A stretch of DNA of 64,000 nucleotides from Breznakiella homolactica (GTDB lineage: Bacteria; Spirochaetota; Spirochaetia; Treponematales; Breznakiellaceae). The notes under the pieces are model-generated. The model was not told the origin of the DNA. It saw only the letters and a list, made by a program, of their open reading frames with translations, and ran no database searches. Shown piece by piece: positions 51,169 through 60,254 of the stretch. The position numbers and the translations under genes are program-made. Each line of letters begins with the position of its first letter. Positions within the stretch are counted from its first letter, which is position 1. The stretch covers positions 2,790,001 to 2,854,000 of the forward strand of contig NZ_CP067089.2 in the NCBI RefSeq assembly GCF_016616095.2. The letters are read 5' to 3'.

Positions 51169-52671
51169 TTATTTCAGAAGTGTATTGATCGCCGCGGCGG
51201 CTTTACGCCCTTCTCCCATGGCAAGAATAACCGTCGCAGCGCCGAGAACGATATCCCCGCCTGCGTACACACGGTCCAGGGATGTTTTCTGGTCTTCGTT
51301 TACTATGATCCGGCCCCTGCGGTCCACATCGAGATTGTCCGTGGTTTTGGTCAGGAGCGGATTTGATTCATTGCCCAGAGCCACGATTACCGTATCGCAG
51401 TCAAAGATATATTCGGATCCGGCAATCGGTACGGGGCTCCTCCTCCCGGAGGCATCGGGCTCCCCGAGTTCGTATTTTTTTACTTCCATTCCCGTGACCC
51501 TGCCCTGGTCATCCCCCAGGATTTTTTCGGGGTTCCTGAGGAAATCGAATACGATCCCCTCTTCCATGGCATGCTCCACTTCTTCCGCCCGGGCGGGCAT
51601 CTCATCCCGGGTCCGGCGGTAGATTACATGAACTTCCGCGGCTCCGAGCCGGAGCGCCATCCTGGCGGCGTCCATGGCGACATTTCCGCCGCCGATGACC
51701 GCCACAATCCGGGATTGGTATATAGGGGTCGCGGACTTTTCCGCGTCGTAGGCTTTCATAAGATTGGCCCGGGTCAGGTATTCATTGGCGCTGAAGACTC
51801 CAACCAGATTTTCTCCGGGACAGCCGAGGAACTTGGGCAGCCCCGCCCCGACTCCGATAAAAACAGCGTCGAATCCGTCTTCTTCCATAAGCTCTTTTAC
51901 CGTCCGGGTCCGGCCCACCAGGAAGTTGGTCTCGATGGAGACTCCCATTTTTTTGAGAATATCGACTTCAGCCTGGACAATAGATTTGGGAAGCCGGAAT
52001 TCCGGAATACCGTAGACCATGACTCCGCCGGTTTTATGGAAGGCCTCAAAAATCGTCACACGGTGACCTTCCCGGGCAACATCCGCGGCAACGGTGAGTC
52101 CCGCGGGGCCTGATCCGACAACGGCAACCTTTTTACCGGTTCCCGGTTTTACCTCGGGAACCGTTACTTTGTTATTTTCCCGTTCCCAGTCGGCCACGAA
52201 CCGTTCCAGCCGGCCGATGGCCACCGCGTTATCTATACTTTTCAGGCTTTTGCCCACGGTGCATTCAAGCTGGCACTGCTTTTCCTGAGGGCAGACCCTG
52301 CCGCAGACCGCCGGCAGAAGATTGGTTTCCTTAATGGTGTCCGCCGCGGCTTTGAAGTCACCTTTCTGAATTTCCTCGATAAACCGCGGAATCGGCACCT
52401 GTACGGGGCAGCCCCTGACGCAGGGCGCGTTTTTGCAGCCCAGGCACCGTTCGGCTTCCAGGCGGGCCTGGCATTCACCGTACCCCAGGGCTACCTCGGA
52501 AACGTTTTTTCCCCGGGCCGCCGGATCCTGGGTTGGCATTTCCTGGACCGGAATCGCAAGCCGTTCTTTGGGACTGATGGTTCCTCCGGCGGCTTTTTTC
52601 GCCAGGATAGGCTCCAGCAGCCGTTCCGCATCGCTGTTCAGTTCTTCTTTAGTCTTCATTTCGCTGCCCAT
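51169..52671 (-). CDS. NfnB / glutamate synthase small-subunit-like flavoprotein
   Basis: The large subunit of NADH-dependent ferredoxin:NADP+ oxidoreductase (or a GltD-like enzyme); 500 aa. The N-terminal region has eight cysteines for two [4Fe-4S] clusters (CLGCKNAPCVRGCP, then CGRVCPQEKQCQLEC). The first FAD site is VAVVGSGPAGLTVAADVAREG, and the NAD(P)H site is VAVIGGGNVAMDAARMALRLG. The C-terminal FAD motif is VYAGGDIVLGAATVILAMGEGR. Pairing with the NfnA-like gene, nine bases upstream in the transcript, makes NfnAB the best call. Confidence 0.9.
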   Translation of the reverse strand: MGSEMKTKEELNSDAERLLEPILAKKAAGGTISPKERLAIPVQEMPTQDPAARGKNVSEVALGYGECQARLEAERCLGCKNAPCVRGCPVQVPIPRFIEEIQKGDFKAAADTIKETNLLPAVCGRVCPQEKQCQLECTVGKSLKSIDNAVAIGRLERFVADWERENNKVTVPEVKPGTGKKVAVVGSGPAGLTVAADVAREGHRVTIFEAFHKTGGVMVYGIPEFRLPKSIVQAEVDILKKMGVSIETNFLVGRTRTVKELMEEDGFDAVFIGVGAGLPKFLGCPGENLVGVFSANEYLTRANLMKAYDAEKSATPIYQSRIVAVIGGGNVAMDAARMALRLGAAEVHVIYRRTRDEMPARAEEVEHAMEEGIVFDFLRNPEKILGDDQGRVTGMEVKKYELGEPDASGRRSPVPIAGSEYIFDCDTVIVALGNESNPLLTKTTDNLDVDRRGRIIVNEDQKTSLDRVYAGGDIVLGAATVILAMGEGRKAAAAINTLLK

Positions 52672-52680
52672 GGTTTTCTC

Positions 52681-53544
52681 TTATTTCCCGCCGGGGGCCG
52701 CGTGGGGCTCAATGCCCAACCCGATGTGGCAGGTGTGGTGATCCCGGTCTTCCCGGTCCTTGTATGACCGCATACGGATCATCATATTCTCAAAATCGAC
52801 TTTATGGCCGTCGAATTCCGGCCCGTCCACACAGACAAATTTCGTCTCTCCGCCCACGGTTACCCGGCAGCCGCCGCACATTCCCGTTCCGTCGATCATA
52901 ATGGTATTGAGCGAAACCATGATGGGAACATCGAATTCGGCGGTGGTTTTTTCACAGAATTTCATCATTATCGGCGGACCGATGGCGATACTCATATCCG
53001 GTTTGGGATCGGCTTCACAGAATTCCCGCAGAGGCTCCGTGACCAGGGCTTTCCTGCCGTAGGAACCGTCGTCGGTGACGATTACCAGCTCGTCGGCGTA
53101 CTTCCGCATCCGGTCCTCAAAAATCACGAGCTCCTTTGTCCGGGCGCCGATGATGACCTTAACCGTATTGCCCGCTTCCTTCATGGCCTGGACAATAGGG
53201 AACAGCGGCGCCACGCCGATACCTCCGCCGACACACACCACGGTGCCGAATTTTTCTATATGCGTGGGATTTCCCAGAGGACCGAGGACATTCTCAACGG
53301 AATCACCGGGGCTGAGTACGGCCAGTTTATGGGTACTGGCCCCCACGGTCTGGAACACCATGGTTATGGTTCCAGCCGCGGGATCCGCGTCGGCGATGGT
53401 CAGGGGAATCCGTTCTCCCCAGTCGGTATCGATCTGTACAATAAGAAACTGCCCGGCCTTCCGTGATTTGGCGATCAGGGGCGCCTCAATGGTCATTTCG
53501 TACACGTCCGCGGACAGCTGCTTTTTGGAGATAATTCTGTTCAT
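52681..53544 (-). CDS. NfnA / sulfide dehydrogenase-like FAD and 2Fe-2S subunit
   Basis: Smaller subunit of the NfnAB flavin-bifurcating transhydrogenase; 287 aa. It has the ferredoxin-reductase-like FAD domain (QFLIVQIDTDWGERIPLTIAD), an NAD-binding segment (VVCVGGGIGVAPLFPIVQA) and the C-terminal [2Fe-2S] motif DGTGMCGGCRVTVGG followed by FVCVDGPEFDGHKVDF. The open frame extends to 53619, but the promoter places the start at 53544. With NfnB it would balance NADH, NADPH and ferredoxin, useful in a fermentative or acetogenic anaerobe. Confidence 0.92.
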   Translation of the reverse strand: MNRIISKKQLSADVYEMTIEAPLIAKSRKAGQFLIVQIDTDWGERIPLTIADADPAAGTITMVFQTVGASTHKLAVLSPGDSVENVLGPLGNPTHIEKFGTVVCVGGGIGVAPLFPIVQAMKEAGNTVKVIIGARTKELVIFEDRMRKYADELVIVTDDGSYGRKALVTEPLREFCEADPKPDMSIAIGPPIMMKFCEKTTAEFDVPIMVSLNTIMIDGTGMCGGCRVTVGGETKFVCVDGPEFDGHKVDFENMMIRMRSYKDREDRDHHTCHIGLGIEPHAAPGGK

Positions 53545-53550
53545 GGCAAT

Positions 53551-53579
53551 ATTGTACGGGTATATCCGGGGTTTTACAA
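53551..53579 (-). promoter_or_regulatory. nfnAB promoter, leaderless type
   Basis: TTGTAA (53579-53574), a 17-bp spacer and TACAAT (53556-53551) are followed by six bases and ATG 53544. There is no ribosome-binding site. It is the best-formed example of this promoter type in the window. Confidence 0.7.
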
Positions 53580-53585
53580 TATGCG

Positions 53586-53872
53586 GGGGGAGCACCGAGT
53601 CTGACAAGCCGGAAAACACCCGTGTATACCGGTGCCGCGGGTCCTGTCATAGAATAATGGGTTTGGCTCCTCAGCGGCCTGCGGCCTCGAAAGTCGTTTT
53701 ATACGAAAGACCCGGGGCTACCGTTGCGGCCCGGGTGCTTTCCGGCTTAACCGGCTCGGTACTACCCGTTCGCGGGAGGGCTGCTCCCCCTGACTCCAGC
53801 CTCCTCACGGCAAACCGTCCCGTTTTGCCGCTCCGGGGGCTTCCGTCACCCCCACTTCGGGTTCCCCGGTCC
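53586..53872. repeat. Nested palindromic element PE7
   Basis: Outer arms GGGGGAGC (53586-53593) / GCTCCCCC (53783-53790) and inner arms AAGCCGGAAAACACCCG / CGGGTGCTTTCCGGCTT (one mismatch) are intact. The innermost stem is broken: the left arm is CATAGAATAATGGGTTTGG, but the right side reads GTTTTATACGAAAGACCC, a half shared with PE9. The core CCTGCGGCCTCGAAAGTCG is perfect. A GC-rich tail hairpin region follows to 53872. Confidence 0.82.
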
Positions 53873-53947
53873 GGCGGCCTAACCACCTATACCCAGCCTT
53901 CCCCCGCAAACCGGGGCAGCCGCAGTCCCATATTCCATGGAGAAAAG

Positions 53948-53998
53948 GCAAAGCAGCATGGCGCCGTAACGGTAACACGGGGTGCCAGGCTGCTTTGC
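53948..53998. repeat. Minimal palindromic element PE8
   Basis: A 51-bp element with arms GCAAAGCAGCATGG and CCAGGCTGCTTTGC (one mismatch) encloses only CGCCGTAACGGTAACACGGGGTG. It contains the terminal arm and the GTAACACGGGGTG box of the larger elements but no core loop or inner stem, so it looks like an internal-deletion or solo form. With PE7 it fills 53545-54047. Confidence 0.8.
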
Positions 53999-54047
53999 TA
54001 TATCCCCAGGGTATACTGCGGCGGCCCCGGCCGGTACACTTGAGGAT

Positions 54048-54791
54048 ATGACCGAATCAGCATGGAAAGCTTTCCGCGCGGCAAAACGCCGGTACCGGAA
54101 TTACACAGTAAAACTCGCCGCCGCGCTGCCGGAACTGGAGGCAGCCCAGGTAAAGCTTATCGCGGCCCGAAGCGGCGGCACGTACCCACTGGAAACACCC
54201 CTGGTGTATAACGGAGCCCTGGATGATGTCGGACCCGGAGATGACATAAAAATAATTCTCGTGGCGGACAATCCGGGAAAAAAAGAGCAGGCCGCGGAAA
54301 ACCGGCGCTACCTGGTCGGGCCTTCGGGGAAAATAGCGGACCGGTTTTTTAAAAATAACCCCAGCCTGGGAATCGACTTCAGACGGAATGTTATTATCCT
54401 CAATAAGACCCCGATCCACACCCCCCGGACCGCAGAACTGAAGGATCTGGCCGCCCTCGGCGGGCCCCGGATCATGGAAGCCATTAAAACATCCCAGGTG
54501 ACCATGGCAGAATCCCTGTACGAATTCCACCGCGCTCTGGCGCCGGCGGCGGTATGGATCATAGGATACTCGGAAATGAAAAAAAACGGAATTTTCGATG
54601 TATATACGGATACCCTTCAAAAACTGTACCATCCCGGGGAACCTCTCCGGAAATCCGTATTTCTCTACCGCCATTTCTCCATGAACCAGTTCACTGTAGA
54701 TTTTAACCGGCAGCATAACCCCGGGGAAACAGCTAAAAAAACATTGCAGCGGATCGGAAAAGCCTACCGGGAACGGATATTACACTGGTAA
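54048..54791 (+). CDS. Uracil-DNA glycosylase superfamily protein (divergent)
   Basis: A 247 aa protein with a recognisable UDG-fold motif set: IILVADNPGKKEQAAENRRYLVG, corresponding to the GEAPGxxEDxxGxPFVG active-site loop of family 4/5 enzymes. LNKTPIHTPRT lies in the position of the second motif, and YRHFSMNQFTVD where the HPS loop would be. The catalytic acidic/Asn positions differ from standard UDGs (DNPG for GExPG), so activity on uracil is uncertain. GAGG lies just ahead of ATG 54048, with TACACT seven bases before the start as an alternative leaderless signal. Confidence 0.65.
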   Translation: MTESAWKAFRAAKRRYRNYTVKLAAALPELEAAQVKLIAARSGGTYPLETPLVYNGALDDVGPGDDIKIILVADNPGKKEQAAENRRYLVGPSGKIADRFFKNNPSLGIDFRRNVIILNKTPIHTPRTAELKDLAALGGPRIMEAIKTSQVTMAESLYEFHRALAPAAVWIIGYSEMKKNGIFDVYTDTLQKLYHPGEPLRKSVFLYRHFSMNQFTVDFNRQHNPGETAKKTLQRIGKAYRERILHW

Positions 54792-54897
54792 GAAGGAATT
54801 TGACAGGAAAAAAGAATAAAAGAAAATAGTAATAGCAGCAGAAAAAAAATCCTAGCAGGTTTTTTGCCGTAAAAGTAATTTAGAAAAGGAGGACAGC

Positions 54898-55272
54898 ATG
54901 AAAAGATGGAAAACAATCGCATGGATAATTGCCGCGGCAGTTATGCTGGCCGGGATGGCGGCATGCAAAAGCACAATAGTCGAATTCACCCTGGCCGGGA
55001 CCACATGGAAAAATGAGGCTATCACGGGCTACAAATTATATTTTGAATTCAAGTCCGGAAGTGACGGCAGTTGGACCCGGACCGATAGCGGCGGCAATTC
55101 AACATCCACCCCTTTTACGTATGATTATGACAACGATGACAAAACAGGTATTATTACGTATGAGGGAAGAGACTATACATTCGCATTGTCCGGGGACAAG
55201 GACAGCCTGACCGTAGACGGATGGATATTCAACGGGCAGGGAGTAAGAACCTTCTATCTGGATAAGCTGTAA
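54898..55272 (+). CDS. Small lipoprotein
   Basis: A 124 aa precursor with a signal peptide and lipobox GMAAC (Cys near 23), then about 100 residues of beta-rich sequence (LAGTTWKNEAITGYKLYFEF; DGWIFNGQGVRTFYLDKL) resembling small lipocalin-like or heat-shock-type lipoproteins. No family is assigned. GGAGG seven bases before ATG 54898 is strong. It ends before a bidirectional terminator. Confidence 0.82.
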   Translation: MKRWKTIAWIIAAAVMLAGMAACKSTIVEFTLAGTTWKNEAITGYKLYFEFKSGSDGSWTRTDSGGNSTSTPFTYDYDNDDKTGIITYEGRDYTFALSGDKDSLTVDGWIFNGQGVRTFYLDKL

Positions 55273-55330
55273 TTTTTCAGCGGATACCGTACTGTCTCCG
55301 GGCATCATTTAAGCGGCGCAAATTTATAAT

Positions 55331-55366
55331 CCCCCGGGAATTGACAATTTCCCGGGGGATTTTTTT
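55331..55366. terminator. Terminator between lipoprotein and MATE genes
   Basis: CCCCCGGGAA and TTCCCGGGGG form a 10-bp stem followed by ATTTTTTT on the plus strand. The stop codon of the converging MATE gene lies within the T run. Confidence 0.88.
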
Positions 55367-56750
55367 ATACGGTTACCCGGCTCTCGCCGGCGAGATTTTT
55401 TACCCATTTTTCCTTTTTCAGGAGATGCCGGGCAATAAAATATTTAATGATATCCGTCAGCTTGAGCACCGCGTACATGGCCACGGGCCCCCAGTTGGTA
55501 AACCAGGCAAGCAGGAAGGCACCGGGAATAAACAGGAGCGTATTAACCGATACATCCGTCCACATTCCCAGGGCCGTATCGCCGCCGGCCCGGGAAATGG
55601 CAAACTGCGAATTAAGCAAAGCCCAGAGGGGCATGTACACAAGAATAACCGCTACAAGGCCCATGGTTATTCTGCGGGCTTCGGCGCTGAGGTTTCCAAA
55701 AACCAGGGGAATAATTATGATTGAAAACAAAGCCCCCAGGATTGCCACGGCAAACCCGCCGACCACAGCCCCGGACTTGATCCACTGAGCCCGTTTCCTG
55801 GCTTCGTCAAGTTTTCCGGCTCCCAGGGTTCCTCCGATTACCACCGCGGTGGTGGCGAAAATACCGTTGAAAACAAGAAAGAAAATATTGGCCATGGTCC
55901 AGCCCGCGGCCATACCCGCCACGACTTCGGCGCCGCCGCGGCCGTTGTAGAGCGCGGTGATAACCGTTTCCGAGGTAACCCAGGACGCTTCGGACATGAA
56001 CATCATCGCCGAGCGGATCAATATTTCTTTGACGAGATGCTTATTGACCTTGAGTATCTCTTTGAACTTCACGTAAAATACGGTCTTTTCCCTGTTCACA
56101 TAGATAACAAATACGGTAACTTCAAAAATCCTGGCGAGGATTGTCGCGTACGCCGCGCCATTGACTTCGAGGCGGGGCGCTCCCAGGTTTCCGTAAATGA
56201 GGAACCAGTTGCCGATGGTATTGACCAGGGTTGCCAGAGCCGAAATCAGCAGCGGAATTTTCGGACGGCTGATTTCCCGGAAGGAGGTCCCGATTGCGGT
56301 GGATACGGACTGGAACAGGAAGGTGAACGACACCAGCCTGAGATAGGTTGCGCCGATAGGAATTATGGCGTCCTGGGCGGCATTGCCGTGGGTCATCATC
56401 CGCAGCATGGGTTCGGGAATAACCCAGCAGAGGATCAGGTACAGGGTTGACGCGGACAATCCGAAAATCACCTTGAAGCGGTAGGCATGTTTCATGCCTT
56501 CGGTATTCCCGGCGCCTTTGTACTGGGCCAGGTAAATCCCGCCCGCGGCGCTTATGGCGTTGATAACCACAATGCAGATAAAGTTAAGCTGGTTTGCCAC
56601 ATTAACCGCGGCCATGCTTACATCCCCAAGGCCGGCAACCATAAAGTTGTCGATCAGGGATACGAGACTCATAATCAATTGCTGGAGCATCACCGGAACT
56701 GCGATATTCAGAGCTTCCCGGTAAAAGCTGGCGGGACCGAAACGTTTCAT
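55365..56750 (-). CDS. MATE family efflux transporter
   Basis: Cation-coupled multidrug/toxin exporter; 461 aa with twelve hydrophobic segments in two halves of six. It has the N-lobe signature MSLVSLIDNFMVAGLGDVSMAAVNVANQ cut around residue 20-45 and a second copy near 245-300 (MSEASWVTSETVITALYNGRGG). The start at 56750 is assigned because the family N-terminus (KRFGPASFYREALNIAVPVMLQ) begins there; the frame is open 70 codons upstream through non-coding DNA. Weak AAGAAGAA precedes it. Substrate unknown. Confidence 0.92.
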   Translation of the reverse strand: MKRFGPASFYREALNIAVPVMLQQLIMSLVSLIDNFMVAGLGDVSMAAVNVANQLNFICIVVINAISAAGGIYLAQYKGAGNTEGMKHAYRFKVIFGLSASTLYLILCWVIPEPMLRMMTHGNAAQDAIIPIGATYLRLVSFTFLFQSVSTAIGTSFREISRPKIPLLISALATLVNTIGNWFLIYGNLGAPRLEVNGAAYATILARIFEVTVFVIYVNREKTVFYVKFKEILKVNKHLVKEILIRSAMMFMSEASWVTSETVITALYNGRGGAEVVAGMAAGWTMANIFFLVFNGIFATTAVVIGGTLGAGKLDEARKRAQWIKSGAVVGGFAVAILGALFSIIIIPLVFGNLSAEARRITMGLVAVILVYMPLWALLNSQFAISRAGGDTALGMWTDVSVNTLLFIPGAFLLAWFTNWGPVAMYAVLKLTDIIKYFIARHLLKKEKWVKNLAGESRVTV

Positions 56751-56826
56751 GATTCTTCTTTCTTTAGCTGGATATATGTATGTGCTATATACTGTATGTT
56801 CTTCTACCTTATTTATGCGGCCGTAG

Positions 56827-57486
56827 TCAAGAGATTTGCGCCGGCGGATTGAGCCGGTCTCTGCAGAATTGGGCCGTACAGAAGGAACACGTGGTATACG
56901 GAACAGCGGAAGTAAAATAAATACCCGAGGTTGTTTTGTTCGGCACCATGACACATTCATCCGTAAGGGTCACGCCTATGGCGCCGCGGATATCCGGAAA
57001 AAGCATAAAGAGCTCTTTCTGCTGCCGCAGGCTCCAGTAGGAATCGCCCCCGGATCCCGGGTTAATGGCATACAGGGGCCGTTTACCGGTTTTTTCCTCA
57101 ACATAGCCGCGGAGGTATTCTTCAGCCTGAACCATGACGGCGCCCTTGATCATGTCCAGCCAGTAATACGCCAGGGAATCAAAATCAGACAGCGGCAGGG
57201 ATTCAAGCTCATCTCCGCAGGTAACCACAAAAGGGAAAACCCGGCCGCAGTCCTTAAACAGCACGTTTAGGACCGACCCCGGGAAGCTGACGCCGTTTAG
57301 GGTAAGGACCTCGTCTGAGCAATCGGCCCGGACATCGGTGTATACGGCTTTGGGCCTGACCAGCGGAAATACGGCCTCCGCAAAACGGCGGCCTTCCCCG
57401 GACAGTTCGCTGCCGCGGCTAAGGCACGCTTCATCAAGAAAAGATTCTATCGGATATTCCCAGGGAATGTCCTTTAAAATGTTCAT
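56827..57486 (-). CDS. Stand-alone MetH activation-domain-like protein
   Basis: A 219 aa protein similar to the vitamin B12-dependent methionine synthase activation domain, which binds SAM and reactivates cob(II)alamin. The best match is the segment NPGSGGDSYWSLRQQKELFMLFPD followed by GAIGVTLTDECVMVPNKTTSGIYF, corresponding to the family's SAM-binding RPxPGY..ExxLF..LTESFAM region. The usual RPxPGY is changed. It ends with CSFCTAQFC, a possible metal-cluster motif. Such separate activation proteins occur with truncated MetH or acetogenic methyltransferases; no partner is in the window. Confidence 0.82.
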   Translation of the reverse strand: MNILKDIPWEYPIESFLDEACLSRGSELSGEGRRFAEAVFPLVRPKAVYTDVRADCSDEVLTLNGVSFPGSVLNVLFKDCGRVFPFVVTCGDELESLPLSDFDSLAYYWLDMIKGAVMVQAEEYLRGYVEEKTGKRPLYAINPGSGGDSYWSLRQQKELFMLFPDIRGAIGVTLTDECVMVPNKTTSGIYFTSAVPYTTCSFCTAQFCRDRLNPPAQIS

Positions 57487-57501
57487 GGCATATATACTCC
57501 A

Positions 57502-58377
57502 TTACACATCAACCCCCAGGACATTCTTCAGGAGCCATCCAATAAAGAATGAAAGGGTTGCGACACCCAGGCTGATGACAGTCATCTCCAGGAAGCGGCG
57601 CCTAAAATTTAAATCCTTTGCGGTAGCTAGATAATAATTGAAAATAAAAATGATGAAAACCGCTGTAACCAGGGTTATTCCCAGGGCAATGAATTTATTT
57701 GCGATAAGCAGAAAAGGAAGAATAAGCAGCGCCACGGTTACGATGTAAGCGCCTCCGGTATACAGGGCGGATTTTACGGCCCGGGGATCGCCGTCGGCCC
57801 GGCAGGACAGATACTCCGATGCCGCCATGGAAAAGGCGGCGGAAATACCGGTGACCAGACCCGCCAGGGAAATGACCTTTGTTTCACCGAGGGCCAGGGT
57901 AAACCCCGCCAGGACCCCGGTCAGTTCCACCAGGGCATCGTTGAGGCCAAGCACAATGGAACCTACGTACTGGAGAAGTTCTTCATCCAGCATAGCCAGG
58001 AGTTTCTTTTCGTGCTCCGCCTCATCCCTGCTGATCTGCTCAAGTTCCGGAAACGCCTCTATGAGGCCCGCGTACCGCTTTGACGCGGTTCCTTCGTTTT
58101 TTTCCATCCGTTTAAGCACAAAGGTAAATCCCAGCAGCCGCGCCATGAATACGGTTTTGAATATTTTAAACCTATCCGGTTTTACCGTGATACCGGTTTT
58201 GCCTTCCCAAAAAGCAGCATGTTCTTTTTCCGCATCCGCCACGGAACGGAGCACATCCGCGTTATGGGAATCCTTGCACAGTTTAGCGAGCTCGGTATAC
58301 ACGTGGCATTCGGTTATTTCCGCTTTCTGGGCGCGTATAGCGGCTTTGAGCATTTTTTCATCGGTGATTTTTATCAC
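57502..58377 (-). CDS. VIT1/CCC1 family transporter with ferritin-like N-terminus
   Basis: Probable iron/manganese exporter of the MbfA type. In the 291 aa protein residues 1-140 form a rubrerythrin-like four-helix domain with diiron ligands in EITECHVY, ADAEKEHAAFW and ISRDEAEHEKKLL. The VIT domain (about 145-291) has five hydrophobic segments (SIVLGLNDALVELTGVLAG; MAASEYLSCR). The ferritin-like part would sense or deliver the metal. It starts 16 bp upstream of the MetH-activation gene and is probably co-transcribed with it. Confidence 0.92.
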   Translation of the reverse strand: MIKITDEKMLKAAIRAQKAEITECHVYTELAKLCKDSHNADVLRSVADAEKEHAAFWEGKTGITVKPDRFKIFKTVFMARLLGFTFVLKRMEKNEGTASKRYAGLIEAFPELEQISRDEAEHEKKLLAMLDEELLQYVGSIVLGLNDALVELTGVLAGFTLALGETKVISLAGLVTGISAAFSMAASEYLSCRADGDPRAVKSALYTGGAYIVTVALLILPFLLIANKFIALGITLVTAVFIIFIFNYYLATAKDLNFRRRFLEMTVISLGVATLSFFIGWLLKNVLGVDV

Positions 58378-58503
58378 TGAAGTATCCTCCTCCGGCGCAG
58401 GCCGTATATTTACATGCCTTTATCATCGGCAGAAAGCGGGGATATTTCAAAGAGACCGGGAATACCCGCGGCGGGAATCTCCTGACCCCGCCGGGTATCC
58501 GGG

Positions 58504-60243
58504 CTACATCAGCAGTTCCAGGTCAATTTCGGCGGCGATACAGGGCATGGCGGTGCCCCAATTTTCCAGCACCTCGGGATGAATCTCACCGAATACACCG
58601 GCATTGCTTCCATTATAAAGAATCATTGCCGCCCTCCCCGGGATAAACCGGGGATCGTCGGATTCCTCCAAATCATAGTCCCTGGAGAGATAGTAAAAAA
58701 GCGTCTGCAGCTGGCTCGCGGCGGTATTGAAATTAGCCTCCGGGCCCGCGTGAAGGAAGCCCATATACTGGTGGGTTTGGGTACCGTAATTCTCCCCGCT
58801 GTCCCTGTATGCGACTTTCCCTACTTCGAAAATTTTATGGGGATATACCGCGTGGCCGGAAACGGATTCGCTCATCATCAATGAAGCCAGCACCGAGTCC
58901 CGGACGTATTCGTAATTTTCGGTCATGGGATTGGAAATCCGGATTATCCGGTCCCCGGCGCCCCGCATGTTGTCCACCAGGTCCTTCCGGGATCCGAGAT
59001 AGTTGTAGATCATTTCCTGGTAGCCCATGCCCACGAGGCATTCCTTTACCTTCCGGCTGAAAATTGTCACCGGGGTGAGACGGCCTATGGTAAAGTCCCG
59101 GGGCGTTTCCGGAGCGAAAGCGGCCAGAGTCCGGCCGATCATAATATCCTCAACCACATCCGCGGCATGGAGAAAGTCGTTCCGGTATTCCGGAGGGTAT
59201 ACCAGGATCCCGTCACCCTGGGCCTGGTCTCCCCGCTCGGCGGCCGCCGCTGCTTCGGCCCGGCAGCCCATACGTTCCATGGCCGCGAGGCATTCCGCGG
59301 AATTCAATGTATCCCCGAGAAATTTCTCAACCCTGGAAAGCGAACAGAAGACCGGTTCCTGGAAATAGAAGGGAGTCGTCACGGTACGGCCCATGGGCGT
59401 ATCAAAACTGTATTCAACCTCCACCGGTTCTATCGTATAGCCCTGGTCGGCGAGATCGCAGGCCATGATTGAGGCGGCCAGAGTTACCGAAGGCTGGTCC
59501 GTGCCGGTGAGTTCAATAAACAGATCCGTATCACCAACCTGGACCGCGCCGATATCCGCGGAATTAATAATGGGAGGATACGAAAGGATGCCGCCCTTGG
59601 AATCGATCAGCAGCGGATGCAGGGGTTCGTGTTCCTGGATAAAACCGTACTCTTTTCCCTTGGGATGCTGCTTAAGGATCTCCCGGAGCGTCAGGGGCGT
59701 TTCCCACTGGAGCGGGACAAAGGAAACCTTATCGGGATCGACCGCCCGGTAAATTATGGGCCATTCGATCTTCGCGATCCGGTACAGCCCCATGGAAACA
59801 CTCCGCCGTTTACGGCCGAAATTCCAGGCTAACTTTTCCTGGGTCTGGATCATGTCCTTGAGGGATGAATCGGTAACGGCTTTTCCCGACGCGATAAAGC
59901 CGGTCAAATAAGGCCGCACCTTCTGTACGCTGGCCTCAACCACGACTTTGCGGGACGCCGGCTTTACGGCACCGGCTTTCGAAAAGAAGGGGTAATCCGG
60001 CCGTTCTGCGCCGCCGTGGACGCGGAGCTGCCGGGCGCAGCCGGCGGCGGACCACAGATCCGGCCGGTTGGTATCGTTCAGTTCGATCTTAAGGGTCCGC
60101 TCCTCCGCGGGCAGGCTTTTGTCTGAATCCTCATCCAGTTCAGCCTTGGCGCAGGTAAGGGCTTCCTCGAAAGCCTCCGTCGAATCCCAGCGCCGTCCCA
60201 CCAGAGAATAAAACAGTTCTTCGTTGACTTCTATCTTAGGCAT
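58504..60243 (-). CDS. pheT: Phenylalanyl-tRNA synthetase beta subunit, archaeal/eukaryal type
   Basis: Beta subunit of the (alpha-beta)2 enzyme. At 579 aa it is much shorter than the bacterial 800 aa PheT and lacks the N-terminal EMAP and C-terminal anticodon-fold domains. It has the archaeal-type B1/B5 layout, with LNDTNRPDLWSAAGCARQL, PIINSADIGAVQVGDTDLF and the B5/catalytic-like region NPMTENYEYVRDSVLASL. Spirochaetes are the known bacterial group with this form. It lies 11 bp after pheS on the same strand. Confidence 0.94.
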   Translation of the reverse strand: MPKIEVNEELFYSLVGRRWDSTEAFEEALTCAKAELDEDSDKSLPAEERTLKIELNDTNRPDLWSAAGCARQLRVHGGAERPDYPFFSKAGAVKPASRKVVVEASVQKVRPYLTGFIASGKAVTDSSLKDMIQTQEKLAWNFGRKRRSVSMGLYRIAKIEWPIIYRAVDPDKVSFVPLQWETPLTLREILKQHPKGKEYGFIQEHEPLHPLLIDSKGGILSYPPIINSADIGAVQVGDTDLFIELTGTDQPSVTLAASIMACDLADQGYTIEPVEVEYSFDTPMGRTVTTPFYFQEPVFCSLSRVEKFLGDTLNSAECLAAMERMGCRAEAAAAAERGDQAQGDGILVYPPEYRNDFLHAADVVEDIMIGRTLAAFAPETPRDFTIGRLTPVTIFSRKVKECLVGMGYQEMIYNYLGSRKDLVDNMRGAGDRIIRISNPMTENYEYVRDSVLASLMMSESVSGHAVYPHKIFEVGKVAYRDSGENYGTQTHQYMGFLHAGPEANFNTAASQLQTLFYYLSRDYDLEESDDPRFIPGRAAMILYNGSNAGVFGEIHPEVLENWGTAMPCIAAEIDLELLM

Positions 60244-60254
60244 GGCGTATCCCT

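Noticed and set aside
53982..54047. Longer start for the UDG-like gene
   Set aside because: The extra 22 codons begin within PE8 and precede both the -10 and the GAGG site of ATG 54048.
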